A DNA stretch of 64,000 nucleotides from Avrilella dinanensis (GTDB lineage Bacteria; Bacteroidota; Bacteroidia; Flavobacteriales; Flavobacteriaceae): positions 743,936 to 807,935 of the forward strand of contig NZ_NIPO01000001.1 in assembly GCF_002807015.1 (NCBI RefSeq), read 5' to 3'. Each line of letters starts with the position of its first letter. Within the stretch, counting starts at the first letter, position 1. A program made the translations under genes and the position numbers. This document shows, piece after piece, positions 30,071 to 39,477 of this stretch. The notes under the pieces were generated by a model. It saw nothing but the letters and a program-made list of their open reading frames with translations, searched no databases and was not told the DNA's origin.

Positions 30071-30100
30071 AACTACTAATTTACAAATGCTATATAGCAA

Positions 30101-30131
30101 CAAAAATACATCACTATTTTTTAATAATCAA
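30101..30131 (-). promoter_or_regulatory. Consensus bacteroidetal promoter of the porin gene
   Basis: Minus strand: TTG (30129-30131), 20-nt spacer, TATTTTTG (30101-30108). Both boxes and the spacing fit the Flavobacteriia consensus, and the start codon lies 30 bp downstream. This is the best promoter in the window. Confidence 0.65.
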
Positions 30132-30161
30132 ATAAATGTTAATTATTTTTTTATTTAACAC

Positions 30162-31355
30162 TTATATAATGTTTAATTCTTTACCGACTTCAATGAATGC
30201 TTTTATGGCTTTGTCCAGATGTTCCTGGCTGTGTGCAGCAGAAAGCTGAACTCTGATTCGTGCTTTATCTTTAGGTACAACCGGATAAAAGAATCCGATG
30301 ACATAAATGCCTTTTTCCAGTAATTTATCTGCCATAACCTGCGATAATTTCGCATCATACAACATTACCGGAACAATTGCCGAGTCGCCATCGATGATGT
30401 CAAAACCGGCTTCTTTCATGCCTTTTTTGAAATATTGTGTATTCCATTCTAATTTATCTCTCAAAGAAGTATCTCTTTTAAGTATATCAAATACTTTCAG
30501 TGATGCACCTACGATAACCGGCGAAAGGGAATTGGAAAATAAATAGGGTCTGGAGCGTTGTCTGAGCATTTCGATGATTTCTTTTTTCCCGGTAGTGTAA
30601 CCGCCCATTGCTCCACCAAGTGCTTTACCGAGTGTTCCGGTAATAATATCTACGCGTCCCATCACGTTTTTGGCTTCGAGTGTTCCTTTTCCTGTCGCAC
30701 CGATAAATCCAGCGGCATGGCATTCATCTACCATAACCATCGCATCATATTTATCTGCCAAATCACATATCTTATCTAAAGGAGCAACCAATCCGTCCAT
30801 GGAAAAAACCCCATCGGTTACAATCACTTTGAAACGTCGGTTGTCGGCAACAGCTTTTTTCAGCTGAGCCTCAAGGTCTTCCATGTTGTTGTTTTCGTAA
30901 CGGTATCTGGCAGCTTTACACAAACGAACTCCGTCAATGATAGAGGCGTGATTCAAACTGTCAGAAATGATAGCGTCTTCTTCAGTTAGTAACGGTTCAA
31001 ATACACCACCGTTGGCATCAAAAGCTGCGGCATATAATATAGTGTCTTCTGTTCCGTAAAACGAGGCTATTTCTGCTTCCAATTGTTTGTGAATATCTTG
31101 CGTACCACAAATAAAACGTACCGATGACATTCCGAAACCGTGAGAATCCAGAGCGTCTTTGGCTGCCTGAACGACCTCGGGGTGGGAGGAAAGTCCTAAA
31201 TAATTGTTGGCACAAAAATTCAAAACGGTTTGTCCATTGTCTATTTTGATTTCCGCTCCCTGTGGCGACACAATGATGCGTTCTGATTTAAATAGCCCAC
31301 TTTCTTTGATGTCAGCTAATTCGTTTTGTAAATGTTGTTGAATTTTACCGTACAT
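30162..31355 (-). CDS. kbl: Glycine C-acetyltransferase (2-amino-3-ketobutyrate CoA ligase)
   Basis: 397 residues, a PLP enzyme of the alpha-oxoamine synthase family. It cleaves 2-amino-3-oxobutyrate with CoA to glycine and acetyl-CoA in threonine degradation. The N-terminal [14 protein letters not shown] motif, the [12 protein letters not shown] motif (Asp210, His213) and the PLP lysine K244 in [14 protein letters not shown] are present. Length and motifs favour Kbl over BioF or HemA. Threonine dehydrogenase, the usual partner, is not in the window. A candidate -7 element (TACATTTG, minus strand, 31380-31387) overlaps the end of the upstream helicase gene. Confidence 0.94.
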   Translation of the reverse strand: MYGKIQQHLQNELADIKESGLFKSERIIVSPQGAEIKIDNGQTVLNFCANNYLGLSSHPEVVQAAKDALDSHGFGMSSVRFICGTQDIHKQLEAEIASFYGTEDTILYAAAFDANGGVFEPLLTEEDAIISDSLNHASIIDGVRLCKAARYRYENNNMEDLEAQLKKAVADNRRFKVIVTDGVFSMDGLVAPLDKICDLADKYDAMVMVDECHAAGFIGATGKGTLEAKNVMGRVDIITGTLGKALGGAMGGYTTGKKEIIEMLRQRSRPYLFSNSLSPVIVGASLKVFDILKRDTSLRDKLEWNTQYFKKGMKEAGFDIIDGDSAIVPVMLYDAKLSQVMADKLLEKGIYVIGFFYPVVPKDKARIRVQLSAAHSQEHLDKAIKAFIEVGKELNII

Positions 31356-31376
31356 AATTGTTTTCTTTTTTTTCGA

Positions 31377-34300
31377 TTACAAATGTATCACTTTTATATC
31401 ATCTTGCCTGATATAGATCAATGTTTTTTGGACAACTGAATATCCCATCGATTCGAGTATATCGGCATAAGATTCGATTTGCTGATGATGTTTTTTAGAT
31501 TCCTGACCGGTTTTGTAATCCAGCAAATAAGCATTTTTTCCGTCGAAAACCATTTTATCCGGAATGAGATTTTTCTCAGACAAAATCATTCTTTCGTTGT
31601 ATATCGTTTTTCCGGAATCAAAATAATGCTGTAATTCCTGATGATTGACGATTTGCTGAATGATTTGGCTAAGCCAGATTTTGTCTTCCGGATTGATTTC
31701 GCCTTTCAACAAGGCAGTTTGCAGGCTTTTTTCGATGTCTTTTTCAGAAGATATTTTTGCTAAAATCCGGTGCAGCTGATTCCCTTCGTCGATGGCAGTT
31801 TGCGTTTCATTGTTCCACAATAAAGCAGTACGTTTGGCGATTTTAATGTTATCCGGACGAAAATTATTGTCAATGCTTTCAATGATTCGCAACGGTTCTT
31901 GTTCTTCTTTTTGTATAGAAACTCTTTGCGGATTCCCTATACGAACGATTTTGTCTTCAGGAATTTCAATATGTTTATTTCCCAGATACAAAGCAAAACA
32001 ATCTGATACTTTTGTTGGGTTGTTGATGGTTTTTCCGGGATTTTCTGTAATAATATATAATTGTTCAACGGCACGGGTCAGCGTTACATATAATATGTTC
32101 ACGACATCAAACAAATATTCTTCTTTTTTCTCTTCGTAATGTTGCTGGATTTTCTGTCCGTAAAAATTAAGTTGTTTACTTTGATTAATCAATCCTTTAG
32201 GTAAATCGAACTGTTTTTTAGGTAAGTCAACCCATATTTTATCACGGGTATCGGATAATTTTTCATTAGCAAACGGAAAAATAACTACCGGAAACTCCAA
32301 TCCTTTTGATTTGTGAATGGTCATGATTTTGACCGCATCAGAATTTTCCGGTGCCGGAATACTGATTCGTTCATAATTTTGTTCCCAATATCGAATAAAA
32401 TCCGATGAACTGCTGTGATAACGGGTGCTGTGTTCCAGAACCACGTCCATGAAATACTGCACATAAGAATATTTTTTCGTTTCCGGAATAAATTGCTGGG
32501 CCAAATATTCCACAGCGGTATATAAATCTGTTTTCCGGACATAATCAAAGCTGACATTTATGCCAAATCCATGCAGCCATTGTTCGAGTTCGGTGTCTTT
32601 CAAAGGTAAACCTTGCGTAATGAAATCGTGCACCGGCATTTCGTTCTGATGTTTTGCTGTCTGGTACAACCATTTGGCTTTGGTGTCGGCATCATTGGTT
32701 TGTGTGCTGTATTTCAGTAATAAAATCAACAGTTGCACATCAGACGAATTGTTGATTAAGAGCGTTTCGGACGATAAAATCGGGACGTTGTTTTCTGTCA
32801 GAAAATTAGCAATTGCCACGCCTTGCCGCACTTTTCGGGTTAGCACCACCGTGTCTTTGTAGGAAAAACCATTGGCTAAAGCTTTTTTGATGGTTTCAAG
32901 CGTGGCTTTGAGATACAAATCGTTGGCGGTTTCGTCGTCGTCTGTATCGTTTTTGTCTATAAAGCGGAATTCTACATAACCACCATTTTTGGTATTGTTT
33001 TTTTGAAAGCTGTCTTCGGCATATAATTTTTTATAATCAGGTTGCTGAAATAAGCCCGAAATAAAAGCAAAAAATTGATTGTTGAAATCGACAATTTCTG
33101 AGTAACTACGGTAATTGGTGTCGAGATGAACCACTTTTTTATCCGGATTGGAAAACGGATTTTCATGCTGACTCAATGTGATAAATTGCTCGGCTTTTCC
33201 GCCCCGCCAGCGATAAATAGATTGTTTCGGGTCGCCGACAATCATCAGTGAACCCGGGTTGCCCTGCATATCCTGCCCCGAAAGTGCATTGTCAATCAAC
33301 GGCAACAGATTTGCCCACTGCATCTCGGAGGTATCCTGAAATTCATCAATGAAATAATGCCGATAGCGTTCGCCAATACGCTCATAGATAAACGGTGCAG
33401 GCTGCTGTTTGATTTCGTCGTGGATAATCGTGTTGAATTTGTTGATAGACAAAATATTTTGTTCTTGTTGTATCCGTTCCATTTCCTGATGAATACGGTT
33501 GAGCAATGCCAGAGGCGTAAGATTGTTCAGGATATTCTGATACAAAGATGATTTGCCGTAGGAATGGTAAATTTTATTGACTTTCTCAATGATTTGCGGC
33601 AAAATATTATGCACAATATCAGCAGATTTGGCTCCTTTTTTAACCTTAATGCTGTCTTCAGTATTGTATAACTTATTATTCGGATTAAAAGTGCCGAGTG
33701 AAATTTTTTCCAGGTGATTCGGAAAATATTTTCCTGAGAAATCGCTAAGGTCAATTTGCTGGTTTTCGAGCCATTCGATTAAGTTTGTTGCAAGTTCCTT
33801 AGTTTGGTTTTCGGCTTCTTTGATGCGAATGTGCAATTCGTCGCGGGTTTGTATAAATAATTCGGAAGAAACCTTTTTTAGGGATTCAATTTCGTCAATG
33901 TTGTTTTCTTTGAGTAATAATTCGCCGATGCTAAGCAACTCATGCGAAATGTCCCAACTTTTGTCCTGTTCAGATTTGTACAACGAAAAATCCAGTAACA
34001 ATTTAGTGATTTCTTCTTCCGTCCCTGCCTGAGCAATTACTGCATCAACGGCTTCCTGCAAAATCGCTTTGGTGTCGAGTGAAACCTGAAAGTTGGGCGA
34101 TAAATTCAAATCCGTAGCAAATGTACGGATAACCCGATGCGTGAATTTGTCGATGGTAGAAATGTCAAATCCGGCATAATTGTAAATAATCTGCTTGATG
34201 ATTCGACTGGATTTTTCCTGAATTTTTTCTCCGGAAAGATTCAGTTCTTCAACAAGCATGCCGAGCATCGCTTCCGAACGTTGATTAACCGGACTAATTG

Positions 34301-34511
34301 AAAAGTCGTGCAAAGTATTCAGCACGCGATTTTTCATTTCCTTGACAGCTTTGTTGGTAAAGGTAATAGCGAGAATCCGTTTGTAAGCCTCATCAGAAGG
34401 GGCTTTCAGAATGATTTTCAGATATTCTTTAACCAGTGTAAAAGTCTTTCCTGAGCCTGCCGAAGCGTTGTATATAGTAAATGCTGTATGAATCACGATT
34501 TGTTTTATCAA
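31377..34511 (-). CDS. AddA/RecB-like UvrD-type helicase with C-terminal nuclease
   Basis: About 1040 residues. Walker A is NASAGSGKT (15-23), motif II is FIDEFQDTSEMQW, and IVGDPKQSIYRWRGG and VKIMTIHKSKGLEFPVV are further superfamily-1 motifs. The C-terminus carries a PD-(D/E)XK nuclease core (PDKMVFDGKNAYLLDYKTG). This composition is that of AddA/RecB exonucleases that process double-strand breaks. No in-frame ATG precedes Walker A, so translation must begin at TTG 34511 or GTG 34496 (or another non-ATG codon). The AddB-like partner often found next to it is not visible here. It is divergent from sodA. Confidence 0.92.
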   Translation of the reverse strand: MIKQIVIHTAFTIYNASAGSGKTFTLVKEYLKIILKAPSDEAYKRILAITFTNKAVKEMKNRVLNTLHDFSISPVNQRSEAMLGMLVEELNLSGEKIQEKSSRIIKQIIYNYAGFDISTIDKFTHRVIRTFATDLNLSPNFQVSLDTKAILQEAVDAVIAQAGTEEEITKLLLDFSLYKSEQDKSWDISHELLSIGELLLKENNIDEIESLKKVSSELFIQTRDELHIRIKEAENQTKELATNLIEWLENQQIDLSDFSGKYFPNHLEKISLGTFNPNNKLYNTEDSIKVKKGAKSADIVHNILPQIIEKVNKIYHSYGKSSLYQNILNNLTPLALLNRIHQEMERIQQEQNILSINKFNTIIHDEIKQQPAPFIYERIGERYRHYFIDEFQDTSEMQWANLLPLIDNALSGQDMQGNPGSLMIVGDPKQSIYRWRGGKAEQFITLSQHENPFSNPDKKVVHLDTNYRSYSEIVDFNNQFFAFISGLFQQPDYKKLYAEDSFQKNNTKNGGYVEFRFIDKNDTDDDETANDLYLKATLETIKKALANGFSYKDTVVLTRKVRQGVAIANFLTENNVPILSSETLLINNSSDVQLLILLLKYSTQTNDADTKAKWLYQTAKHQNEMPVHDFITQGLPLKDTELEQWLHGFGINVSFDYVRKTDLYTAVEYLAQQFIPETKKYSYVQYFMDVVLEHSTRYHSSSSDFIRYWEQNYERISIPAPENSDAVKIMTIHKSKGLEFPVVIFPFANEKLSDTRDKIWVDLPKKQFDLPKGLINQSKQLNFYGQKIQQHYEEKKEEYLFDVVNILYVTLTRAVEQLYIITENPGKTINNPTKVSDCFALYLGNKHIEIPEDKIVRIGNPQRVSIQKEEQEPLRIIESIDNNFRPDNIKIAKRTALLWNNETQTAIDEGNQLHRILAKISSEKDIEKSLQTALLKGEINPEDKIWLSQIIQQIVNHQELQHYFDSGKTIYNERMILSEKNLIPDKMVFDGKNAYLLDYKTGQESKKHHQQIESYADILESMGYSVVQKTLIYIRQDDIKVIHL

Positions 34512-34553
34512 TAAATTAACGATAGAAAACTTTTTTAAAGATACAAAAATTGT

Positions 34554-34561
34554 TAAATTTG
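34554..34561 (+). promoter_or_regulatory. -7 promoter element for the superoxide dismutase gene
   Basis: TAAATTTG matches TAnnTTTG, 36 bp before ATG 34598. No -33 TTG at the expected distance. Confidence 0.45.
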
Positions 34562-34597
34562 AAGGACAATAATATTAATATAAAAATAAATAAAATT

Positions 34598-35203
34598 ATG
34601 GCTTTTGAATTACCACAGTTACCATACGCATACGATGCGTTGGAACCAAACATTGATGCTCGTACAATGGAAATCCATCACTCTAAGCATCATCAAGGAT
34701 ATACAAATAATCTGAATGCGGCTATCGAAGGCACGAATTTGGAAGGTAAAACTATTGAGGAAATCTTAGAAAACCTTGATTTGAATAACAAAGCTGTCCG
34801 TAATAACGGTGGAGGGTACTTTAACCACAACTTGTTCTGGACAGTGATGTCGCCAAACGGTGGCGGACAACCAAGCGGTGAATTGGCTGGGGCAATTGAC
34901 AAAAAATTCGGTTCGTTTGAAGCATTCAAAGATGCTTTTTCCAAAGCAGCAGCTACACAATTTGGTTCGGGTTGGGCTTGGCTTTGTGTGAAAAACGGCG
35001 AGTTGGAAGTTTGTTCAACAGCCAACCAAGACAATCCGTTGATGCCGGGTATCGGTTGTGAAGGAACGCCAATTTTAGGATTAGACGTTTGGGAACATGC
35101 TTATTATCTGAACTACCAAAACCGTCGACCTGATTACATCAATGCGTTTTTTAATGTAATCGACTGGAATAAAGTAACCGAATATTACAACAAAGTGAAG
35201 TAG
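34598..35203 (+). CDS. sodA: Superoxide dismutase, Mn/Fe family
   Basis: 201 residues from ATG 34598 ([18 protein letters not shown], the canonical N-terminus). Metal ligands are His27, His77, Asp163 and His167 ([23 protein letters not shown]). The GSGWAWL segment and a Gln in TANQDNP favour the manganese or cambialistic subgroup, but the metal cannot be fixed from sequence. It removes superoxide in the cytosol. Upstream in-frame TTG codons would add a non-homologous extension and lie at or before the promoter. It is monocistronic, followed by a perfect terminator. Confidence 0.96.
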   Translation: MAFELPQLPYAYDALEPNIDARTMEIHHSKHHQGYTNNLNAAIEGTNLEGKTIEEILENLDLNNKAVRNNGGGYFNHNLFWTVMSPNGGGQPSGELAGAIDKKFGSFEAFKDAFSKAAATQFGSGWAWLCVKNGELEVCSTANQDNPLMPGIGCEGTPILGLDVWEHAYYLNYQNRRPDYINAFFNVIDWNKVTEYYNKVK

Positions 35204-35227
35204 TTTTTTTACTTTTATAAGCAAAGT

Positions 35228-35257
35228 AAACCCGTTTAAAAATTTTTAAACGGGTTT
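35228..35257 (+). terminator. Intrinsic terminator after sodA
   Basis: A 15-bp perfect inverted repeat, AAACCCGTTTAAAAA with its complement, is followed by a T-run. It may also act for the leftward metF remnant. Confidence 0.85.
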
Positions 35258-35273
35258 TTTATGAGATAATTTT

Positions 35274-35486
35274 CTATATGCTTTTCAGAATGGCTGTAAT
35301 ATTATCCGATTTTCCCATTGAATAATAATGAATAATAGGTACATGGCGAGCTTTCAACTCTCTGGTTTGTTCAGCACACCACTCTATACCAATTTGTTTA
35401 ATCGCTTGTTTATCTTTAGCATGAAGTACAGCATTTACCAAATCATCAGGCAAATCAACCTTAAAACGTTTTAGAAAGCCCTGCCT
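35274..35486 (-). pseudogene. metF: metF 3' remnant (methylenetetrahydrofolate reductase C-terminus)
   Basis: An open frame of 70 codons without a start, entered after an in-frame TAA (35487-35489), encodes a typical MetF C-terminus. Key runs are FKVDLPDDLVNAVLHAKD, IKQIGIEWCAEQTREL and VPIIHYYSMGKSDNI, ending at a TAG (35274-35276). All of the flavin- and NADH-binding part is missing (about 70 of ~315 residues remain). It lies downstream of mesD in the same orientation. The frame has not decayed, so the truncation may be recent. Without MetF the cell could not make 5-methyl-THF unless another copy exists. Confidence 0.82.
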
Positions 35487-35742
35487 TTAGTATCTAAACA
35501 CTTAAACGTAAGCTATAAAAAAAGTAAATCAGCGATAGGGGCTCCACTCGCAATTTTATCCACTGAAATGGATTCTTTGATCATCCCGGCCTGAGGTAAA
35601 AATAGGGCATCAGAATAATCAGTCCTATCATTATCAGGAAACCGTTGAAACCTGCTTCTTCGATACTTTTAATAACTTATTCAAGCTGCTTTTCTTTATT
35701 TTTCTGTTGATTCCACAATACTTTTCAAGGAATATATTGAAA
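35487..35742 (-). other. Degenerate spacer between mesD and the metF remnant
   Basis: It holds short coding-like pieces broken by stops and a probable frameshift: IKSIEEAGFNGF, then in another frame DNDRTDYSDALFLPQAGM and ISVDKIASGAPIADLL. They look like decayed coding DNA on the minus strand, but I do not recognise the family. No promoter or RNA gene seen. Confidence 0.4.
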
Positions 35743-36774
35743 TTAAACTCCAAATTCTTTGCGTATAATTTCAGCTCCCGCGCTTAAAGCTTCGAGTTTA
35801 CCTCTTGCCACGTTTCTGGATAGCGGTGCCATTCCGCAGTTTGTTGAAGGGTAAAGATTTTTAATATCTACGAACTGCAGAGCTTTACGTAGTGTATCAG
35901 CTACTTCTTCAGGAGTTTCGATGATGTTGGTTGCCACATCAATAGCTCCCACCATTATTTTTTTGCCACGAACGAGTTCCATTAAATCTAAAGGCACATT
36001 GGAATTTTGGCATTCTAATGATACCACGTCAATTTTAGATTTTTGAATTTTAGGGAAAATCTCTTCATATTGTCTCCACTCGGAACCCAATGTTTTTTTC
36101 CAATCGTTGTTGGCTTTAATTCCATATCCGTAGCAAATATGTACGGCGGTTTCGCAGTTTAATCCTTCTACAGCTCTTTCCAAAGTTGCCATTCCCCAAT
36201 CGTTTACTTCATCAAAGAATACATTAAATGCAGGTTCATCAAACTGGATAATATCTACCCCTGCATCCTGCAGTTCTCTTGCTTCTTCATTGAGGGCTTT
36301 TGCAAATTCCCAAGCCAGTTTCTCCCGACTTTTGTAATGGTCATCGTACAAGGTATCTACCATGGTCAATGGTCCTGGTAATGCCCATTTTATACGCTTA
36401 TCGGTCTGTTTGCGTAAAAATTTAGCATCTTCAACAAAGACGACTTTTTGACGGGCAACATCACCTACAACTACTGGAACACTTGCATCATAACGGTTAC
36501 GGATTCTTACCGTTTTACGGTTTTCAAAATCTACACCAGACAAATGTTCGATAAAAGTAGTTACGAAATGTTGGCGTGTTTGTTCGCCGTCGCAGATGAT
36601 ATCCAGCCCAGCCAATTGTTGTTCCTGCAAGGCGATACGCAAAGCATCTTCTTTTCCTTCCAATAACTGATTGCCGTCTAATTTCCAGGGTGACCATAAT
36701 TTCTCCGGCGGTGCCAACCAGGCAGGTTTGGGTAAACTTCCCACAATTGAGGTAGGTAATAATAATCTATCCAT
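35743..36774 (-). CDS. mesD: Core-MetE methionine synthase, MesD type
   Basis: 343 residues, equivalent to only the catalytic C-terminal half of MetE. Zinc/homocysteine ligands are conserved: His212 and Cys214 (VHICYG), Glu254 (SLECQNS) and Cys313 (STNCGMAP). DIIQFDEPAF and the N-terminal LLPTSIVGSLPKP are typical. The N-terminal MetE domain that binds polyglutamyl methyl-THF is absent. Immediate pairing with a DUF1852 gene (29-bp gap) assigns it to the MesD family, described as folate-independent, oxygen-requiring and dependent on MesX; its methyl donor was not established to my knowledge. It makes methionine from homocysteine as the last step of the pathway encoded upstream. Confidence 0.9.
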   Translation of the reverse strand: MDRLLLPTSIVGSLPKPAWLAPPEKLWSPWKLDGNQLLEGKEDALRIALQEQQLAGLDIICDGEQTRQHFVTTFIEHLSGVDFENRKTVRIRNRYDASVPVVVGDVARQKVVFVEDAKFLRKQTDKRIKWALPGPLTMVDTLYDDHYKSREKLAWEFAKALNEEARELQDAGVDIIQFDEPAFNVFFDEVNDWGMATLERAVEGLNCETAVHICYGYGIKANNDWKKTLGSEWRQYEEIFPKIQKSKIDVVSLECQNSNVPLDLMELVRGKKIMVGAIDVATNIIETPEEVADTLRKALQFVDIKNLYPSTNCGMAPLSRNVARGKLEALSAGAEIIRKEFGV

Positions 36775-36803
36775 TATAAAGTAATTTTAATTTGTTGTAT
36801 TAA

Positions 36804-37808
36804 TTAAAGAGCAAAATTGGCAGACCATTGTTCTAAAACACTTTTGTAAGGCTTAATGAAATGCTCTTCACAATATTTACCTTGTTCAACAGCAAGTCGG
36901 CTGCGCTCTTCGCGGTCATACTCCACGCGAGTCAGTGAATAATCTTCGTGTTTGAGATTAGGTTGATAAATTTTACCAGCCACTGAATTTGCATTATAAA
37001 TTTCTGGGCGATAGATCTTCTGGAAAGTCTCCATGGTGCTGATGGAGCTGATCAGTCCAAGATCAGTATAATCAGTAAGCAAATCTCCGCCATGATAAAA
37101 AGCCATCGGTGCCACACTGTTTGCTGGCATGAAAAAACGAACTTTTAAGCCCATTTTAGAGAAATATTCATCCGTAAGAGAATACGCATCCTGCACATAC
37201 TCGAAGCCCAGAACCGGATGGTGAAACTCGGTGCGGGTATATGTTTTGTTGCTCGATACACTTAGGCAGATAATCGGTGATTGCTTAAAGTGCTCTTTAT
37301 AAGTGTCTGAATTCACAAAGCACTTGTATAGTTTTCCATGCAGATCACCAAAACAATCAGGAATACTAAAATCAGGTTTATCTTTATTGTACTCGATCAA
37401 TAAAACGCTGAAATCGTAATCACGGACATAAGATGAGAAATTGTTACCGGCAACACCTTCGATCTGAATACCTGTCTTACGATCTAAAATATTCGTCTTC
37501 AATACTTCCATCATCGGCAGATTGTCAATACTAGTATTAGTATCAATACTCATCGTCACAGTCATGATTTCAAGTTCTACAAGGTAACGATTACCTTTAT
37601 CATTATCCGCATGAGCCAAAGAATTGAATCGATTGTTAATCATATTCAAGGCATTGCGTAAGTTTTGCTGACGATTAGCTCCTCTTGCCAGATTGGCAAA
37701 ATTGGTTGTCAGGCGTGTATTGCTTGCCGGGAGATAGTTTTCATCTAAACAAGTGCTCTTTAGCGTGAACGTAAAATCATTAATATTGGTGCTATGGATT
37801 TTTTTCAT
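36804..37808 (-). CDS. mesX: MesX, DUF1852 partner of MesD
   Basis: 334 residues from the Met at 37808; 14 additional upstream in-frame codons look non-coding. The DUF1852 family is recognisable from NLARGANRQQNLRNAL, NRFNSLAHADN and FFMPANSVAPMAFYHGGD. Family members occur next to mesD, and MesX is reported to be required for MesD activity; its own chemistry is not known. The gene is upstream of mesD in the same transcript. No clear promoter is seen, but a 455-bp spacer separates it from the biosynthetic genes upstream, so it may depend on the metY-leader transcript or on an unrecognised promoter. Confidence 0.9.
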   Translation of the reverse strand: MKKIHSTNINDFTFTLKSTCLDENYLPASNTRLTTNFANLARGANRQQNLRNALNMINNRFNSLAHADNDKGNRYLVELEIMTVTMSIDTNTSIDNLPMMEVLKTNILDRKTGIQIEGVAGNNFSSYVRDYDFSVLLIEYNKDKPDFSIPDCFGDLHGKLYKCFVNSDTYKEHFKQSPIICLSVSSNKTYTRTEFHHPVLGFEYVQDAYSLTDEYFSKMGLKVRFFMPANSVAPMAFYHGGDLLTDYTDLGLISSISTMETFQKIYRPEIYNANSVAGKIYQPNLKHEDYSLTRVEYDREERSRLAVEQGKYCEEHFIKPYKSVLEQWSANFAL

Positions 37809-37861
37809 GTATTTCTTTTTTGTTATTATTTGGTTTTTTGATATAATCACTTGTATTTATC

Positions 37862-38002
37862 TTATCTAAGTGTTTTTGTATTGAAAATTTTAAAATTTCT
37901 AAAACATTCTAAATCTTCAACAAAATACTTCGGCTTCGATAGAGTCAAATATTCCTTGAATATTTTCTCCTTTTCTTTTTGGATATGTTCTGTTGCTTTC
38001 AT
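37862..38002 (-). other. 46-codon ORF with a MetF-like first seven residues
   Basis: The product begins MKATEHIQK, like many bacteroidetal MetF proteins (MKxTEHI). The overlapping frame contains ENIQGIFDSIE, like the MetF segment that follows about 20 residues later. This could be a metF 5' scrap with an internal deletion and a frameshift. It could equally be a chance ORF in the spacer ahead of mesX. The evidence is weak. Confidence 0.25.
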
Positions 38003-38098
38003 GATTCGTTAGTTGTTAATTTGTTGTGTTTGAGCTAAGTTGGGAGATAACTATCGCTCAACTTCTTCTATTGGCGTAGTCTTCTAATTAACCTTGTT

Positions 38099-38221
38099 CT
38101 ATTTTTTCCAATCCAAAGTATCTACTCTGTGGATAGGTGCAGATACTGCAGCGGCATCGAGTGCTAATGTTCGTTTTTTTAATAGGCTTCTGATATCAGT
38201 ATGTATAAGTATTGTTGACAT
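38099..38221 (-). pseudogene. Possible metH 5' scrap
   Basis: A 40-codon ORF starts 43 bp after the metZ-like gene. Residues 9-24 (DIRSLLKKRTLALDAA) resemble the start of B12-dependent MetH (typically a LKKRILVLDGAMGT motif). After that the sequence is unrelated and soon stops. Position supports the idea, since metH commonly follows these genes in flavobacterial met operons. The match is short and could be chance. Confidence 0.3.
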
Positions 38222-38263
38222 ATTTATTTCTTTAATCATTCTTCATTGGTGTGTAAAACAGGG

Positions 38264-39460
38264 TTATTGTTGTGTAATAGTTAACGCTTGTTCTAAGTCA
38301 CGGATAATATCTCTCGTATTTTCTAATCCTACAGATAGACGAATCAGGTTGTCTGTGATGCCTGTAGCTATTTTTTCTTCTGCAGGAACTTTACTATGTG
38401 TGGTAGAAGCAGGGTGTGTAACGATGGTTCTACTATCTCCAAGGTTAGCTGAGCGACTGCATAACTGTAAGGCATTTAAGAATGCTCTACCTGCATCAAG
38501 TCTTCCTTTTATTCCGAAGGCGATAATATTACCTCCTTGCTTCATTTGTTTTTTTGCTATTTCATACTGTGGATGGCTTGGTAAGAAAGGATAACGAACA
38601 AATTCTATTTGCGGATGACTTTCAAGAAAATGAGCTATCTTAAGTGCATTTTGGCAATGCTTATCAACACGAACTGCAAGTGTTTCAATGCTTTTGGATA
38701 ATACCCAAGCGTCAAAAGCAGACATGGAAGAGCCTATTGTACGAGAAAAAAAATATATTTTTCGGATTAAATCTTTCTTTCCGACAGCAATGCCACCACA
38801 AACTCTTCCTTGACCATCTATTAGCTTGGTAGTGGAATGTACAACGATATCTGCACCAAAATCGGTTGGGTTTTGCAAATAAGGTGTTGCAAAAGTGTTA
38901 TCAACTACAAAAATCAAATTATACTTTCGGGCAACTTCTCCCAAATAGCTTAAATCAAGCACATCAACCCCTGGATTGGTAGGGGTTTCAACAAATAATA
39001 TCTTAGTTTTAGGCTGAATCAAGTCTTCTATTTTATCTGTCGATTTAGCCTCGAAATAAGATGTATCCACACCCCATTCAGACAAAATAGTAGACAAGAT
39101 AGTTCGCGATGAACCAAAAATATTCAAGCAAGATACGATATGGTCGCCGGGCTTAATTAATGGAAAAATACTGCCAAAAATTGCAGCCATGCCAGTAGAA
39201 AAACTATATCCAGCCTCAGCTTTTTCTATCAAACATAGTTTTTCAACCAATTCGGTTTGATTAGGGTTGCTAAATCGGGCATAGGAAAATTTGTCAACTT
39301 CTTCCGCAAACACCGCTTTCATTTCTTCGGCGTTGTCAAATACAAAGCTTGAAGTGAGATACAAAGGGGTTGTGTGCTCGTTATACTGGCTTCGTTGACA
39401 TTGTGTTCGTATTGCTTGGGTTTCAAAACAGCAATCATTAGGGTTGTCTGATGTAATCAT
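38264..39460 (-). CDS. MetZ-like PLP enzyme, O-acyl-homoserine sulfhydrylase/trans-sulfuration family
   Basis: 398 residues of the Cys/Met-metabolism PLP family. Features are SYARFSNPNQTELVEKL, the FSTGMAAIF pocket, VVDNTFATPYLQNP and the PLP lysine in VVHSTTKLIDGQG. Sequence features such as SRTIGSSMSAFDAWVLSKSIETL suggest O-succinyl/O-acetyl-homoserine sulfhydrylase (MetZ) rather than cystathionine enzymes, but the family does not separate well by eye. It lies 17 bp downstream of the thrA-type gene. It is the third PLP enzyme of this family in the same operon. Confidence 0.85.
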   Translation of the reverse strand: MITSDNPNDCCFETQAIRTQCQRSQYNEHTTPLYLTSSFVFDNAEEMKAVFAEEVDKFSYARFSNPNQTELVEKLCLIEKAEAGYSFSTGMAAIFGSIFPLIKPGDHIVSCLNIFGSSRTILSTILSEWGVDTSYFEAKSTDKIEDLIQPKTKILFVETPTNPGVDVLDLSYLGEVARKYNLIFVVDNTFATPYLQNPTDFGADIVVHSTTKLIDGQGRVCGGIAVGKKDLIRKIYFFSRTIGSSMSAFDAWVLSKSIETLAVRVDKHCQNALKIAHFLESHPQIEFVRYPFLPSHPQYEIAKKQMKQGGNIIAFGIKGRLDAGRAFLNALQLCSRSANLGDSRTIVTHPASTTHSKVPAEEKIATGITDNLIRLSVGLENTRDIIRDLEQALTITQQ

Positions 39461-39477
39461 ATCTAAAGTTATTTTTA

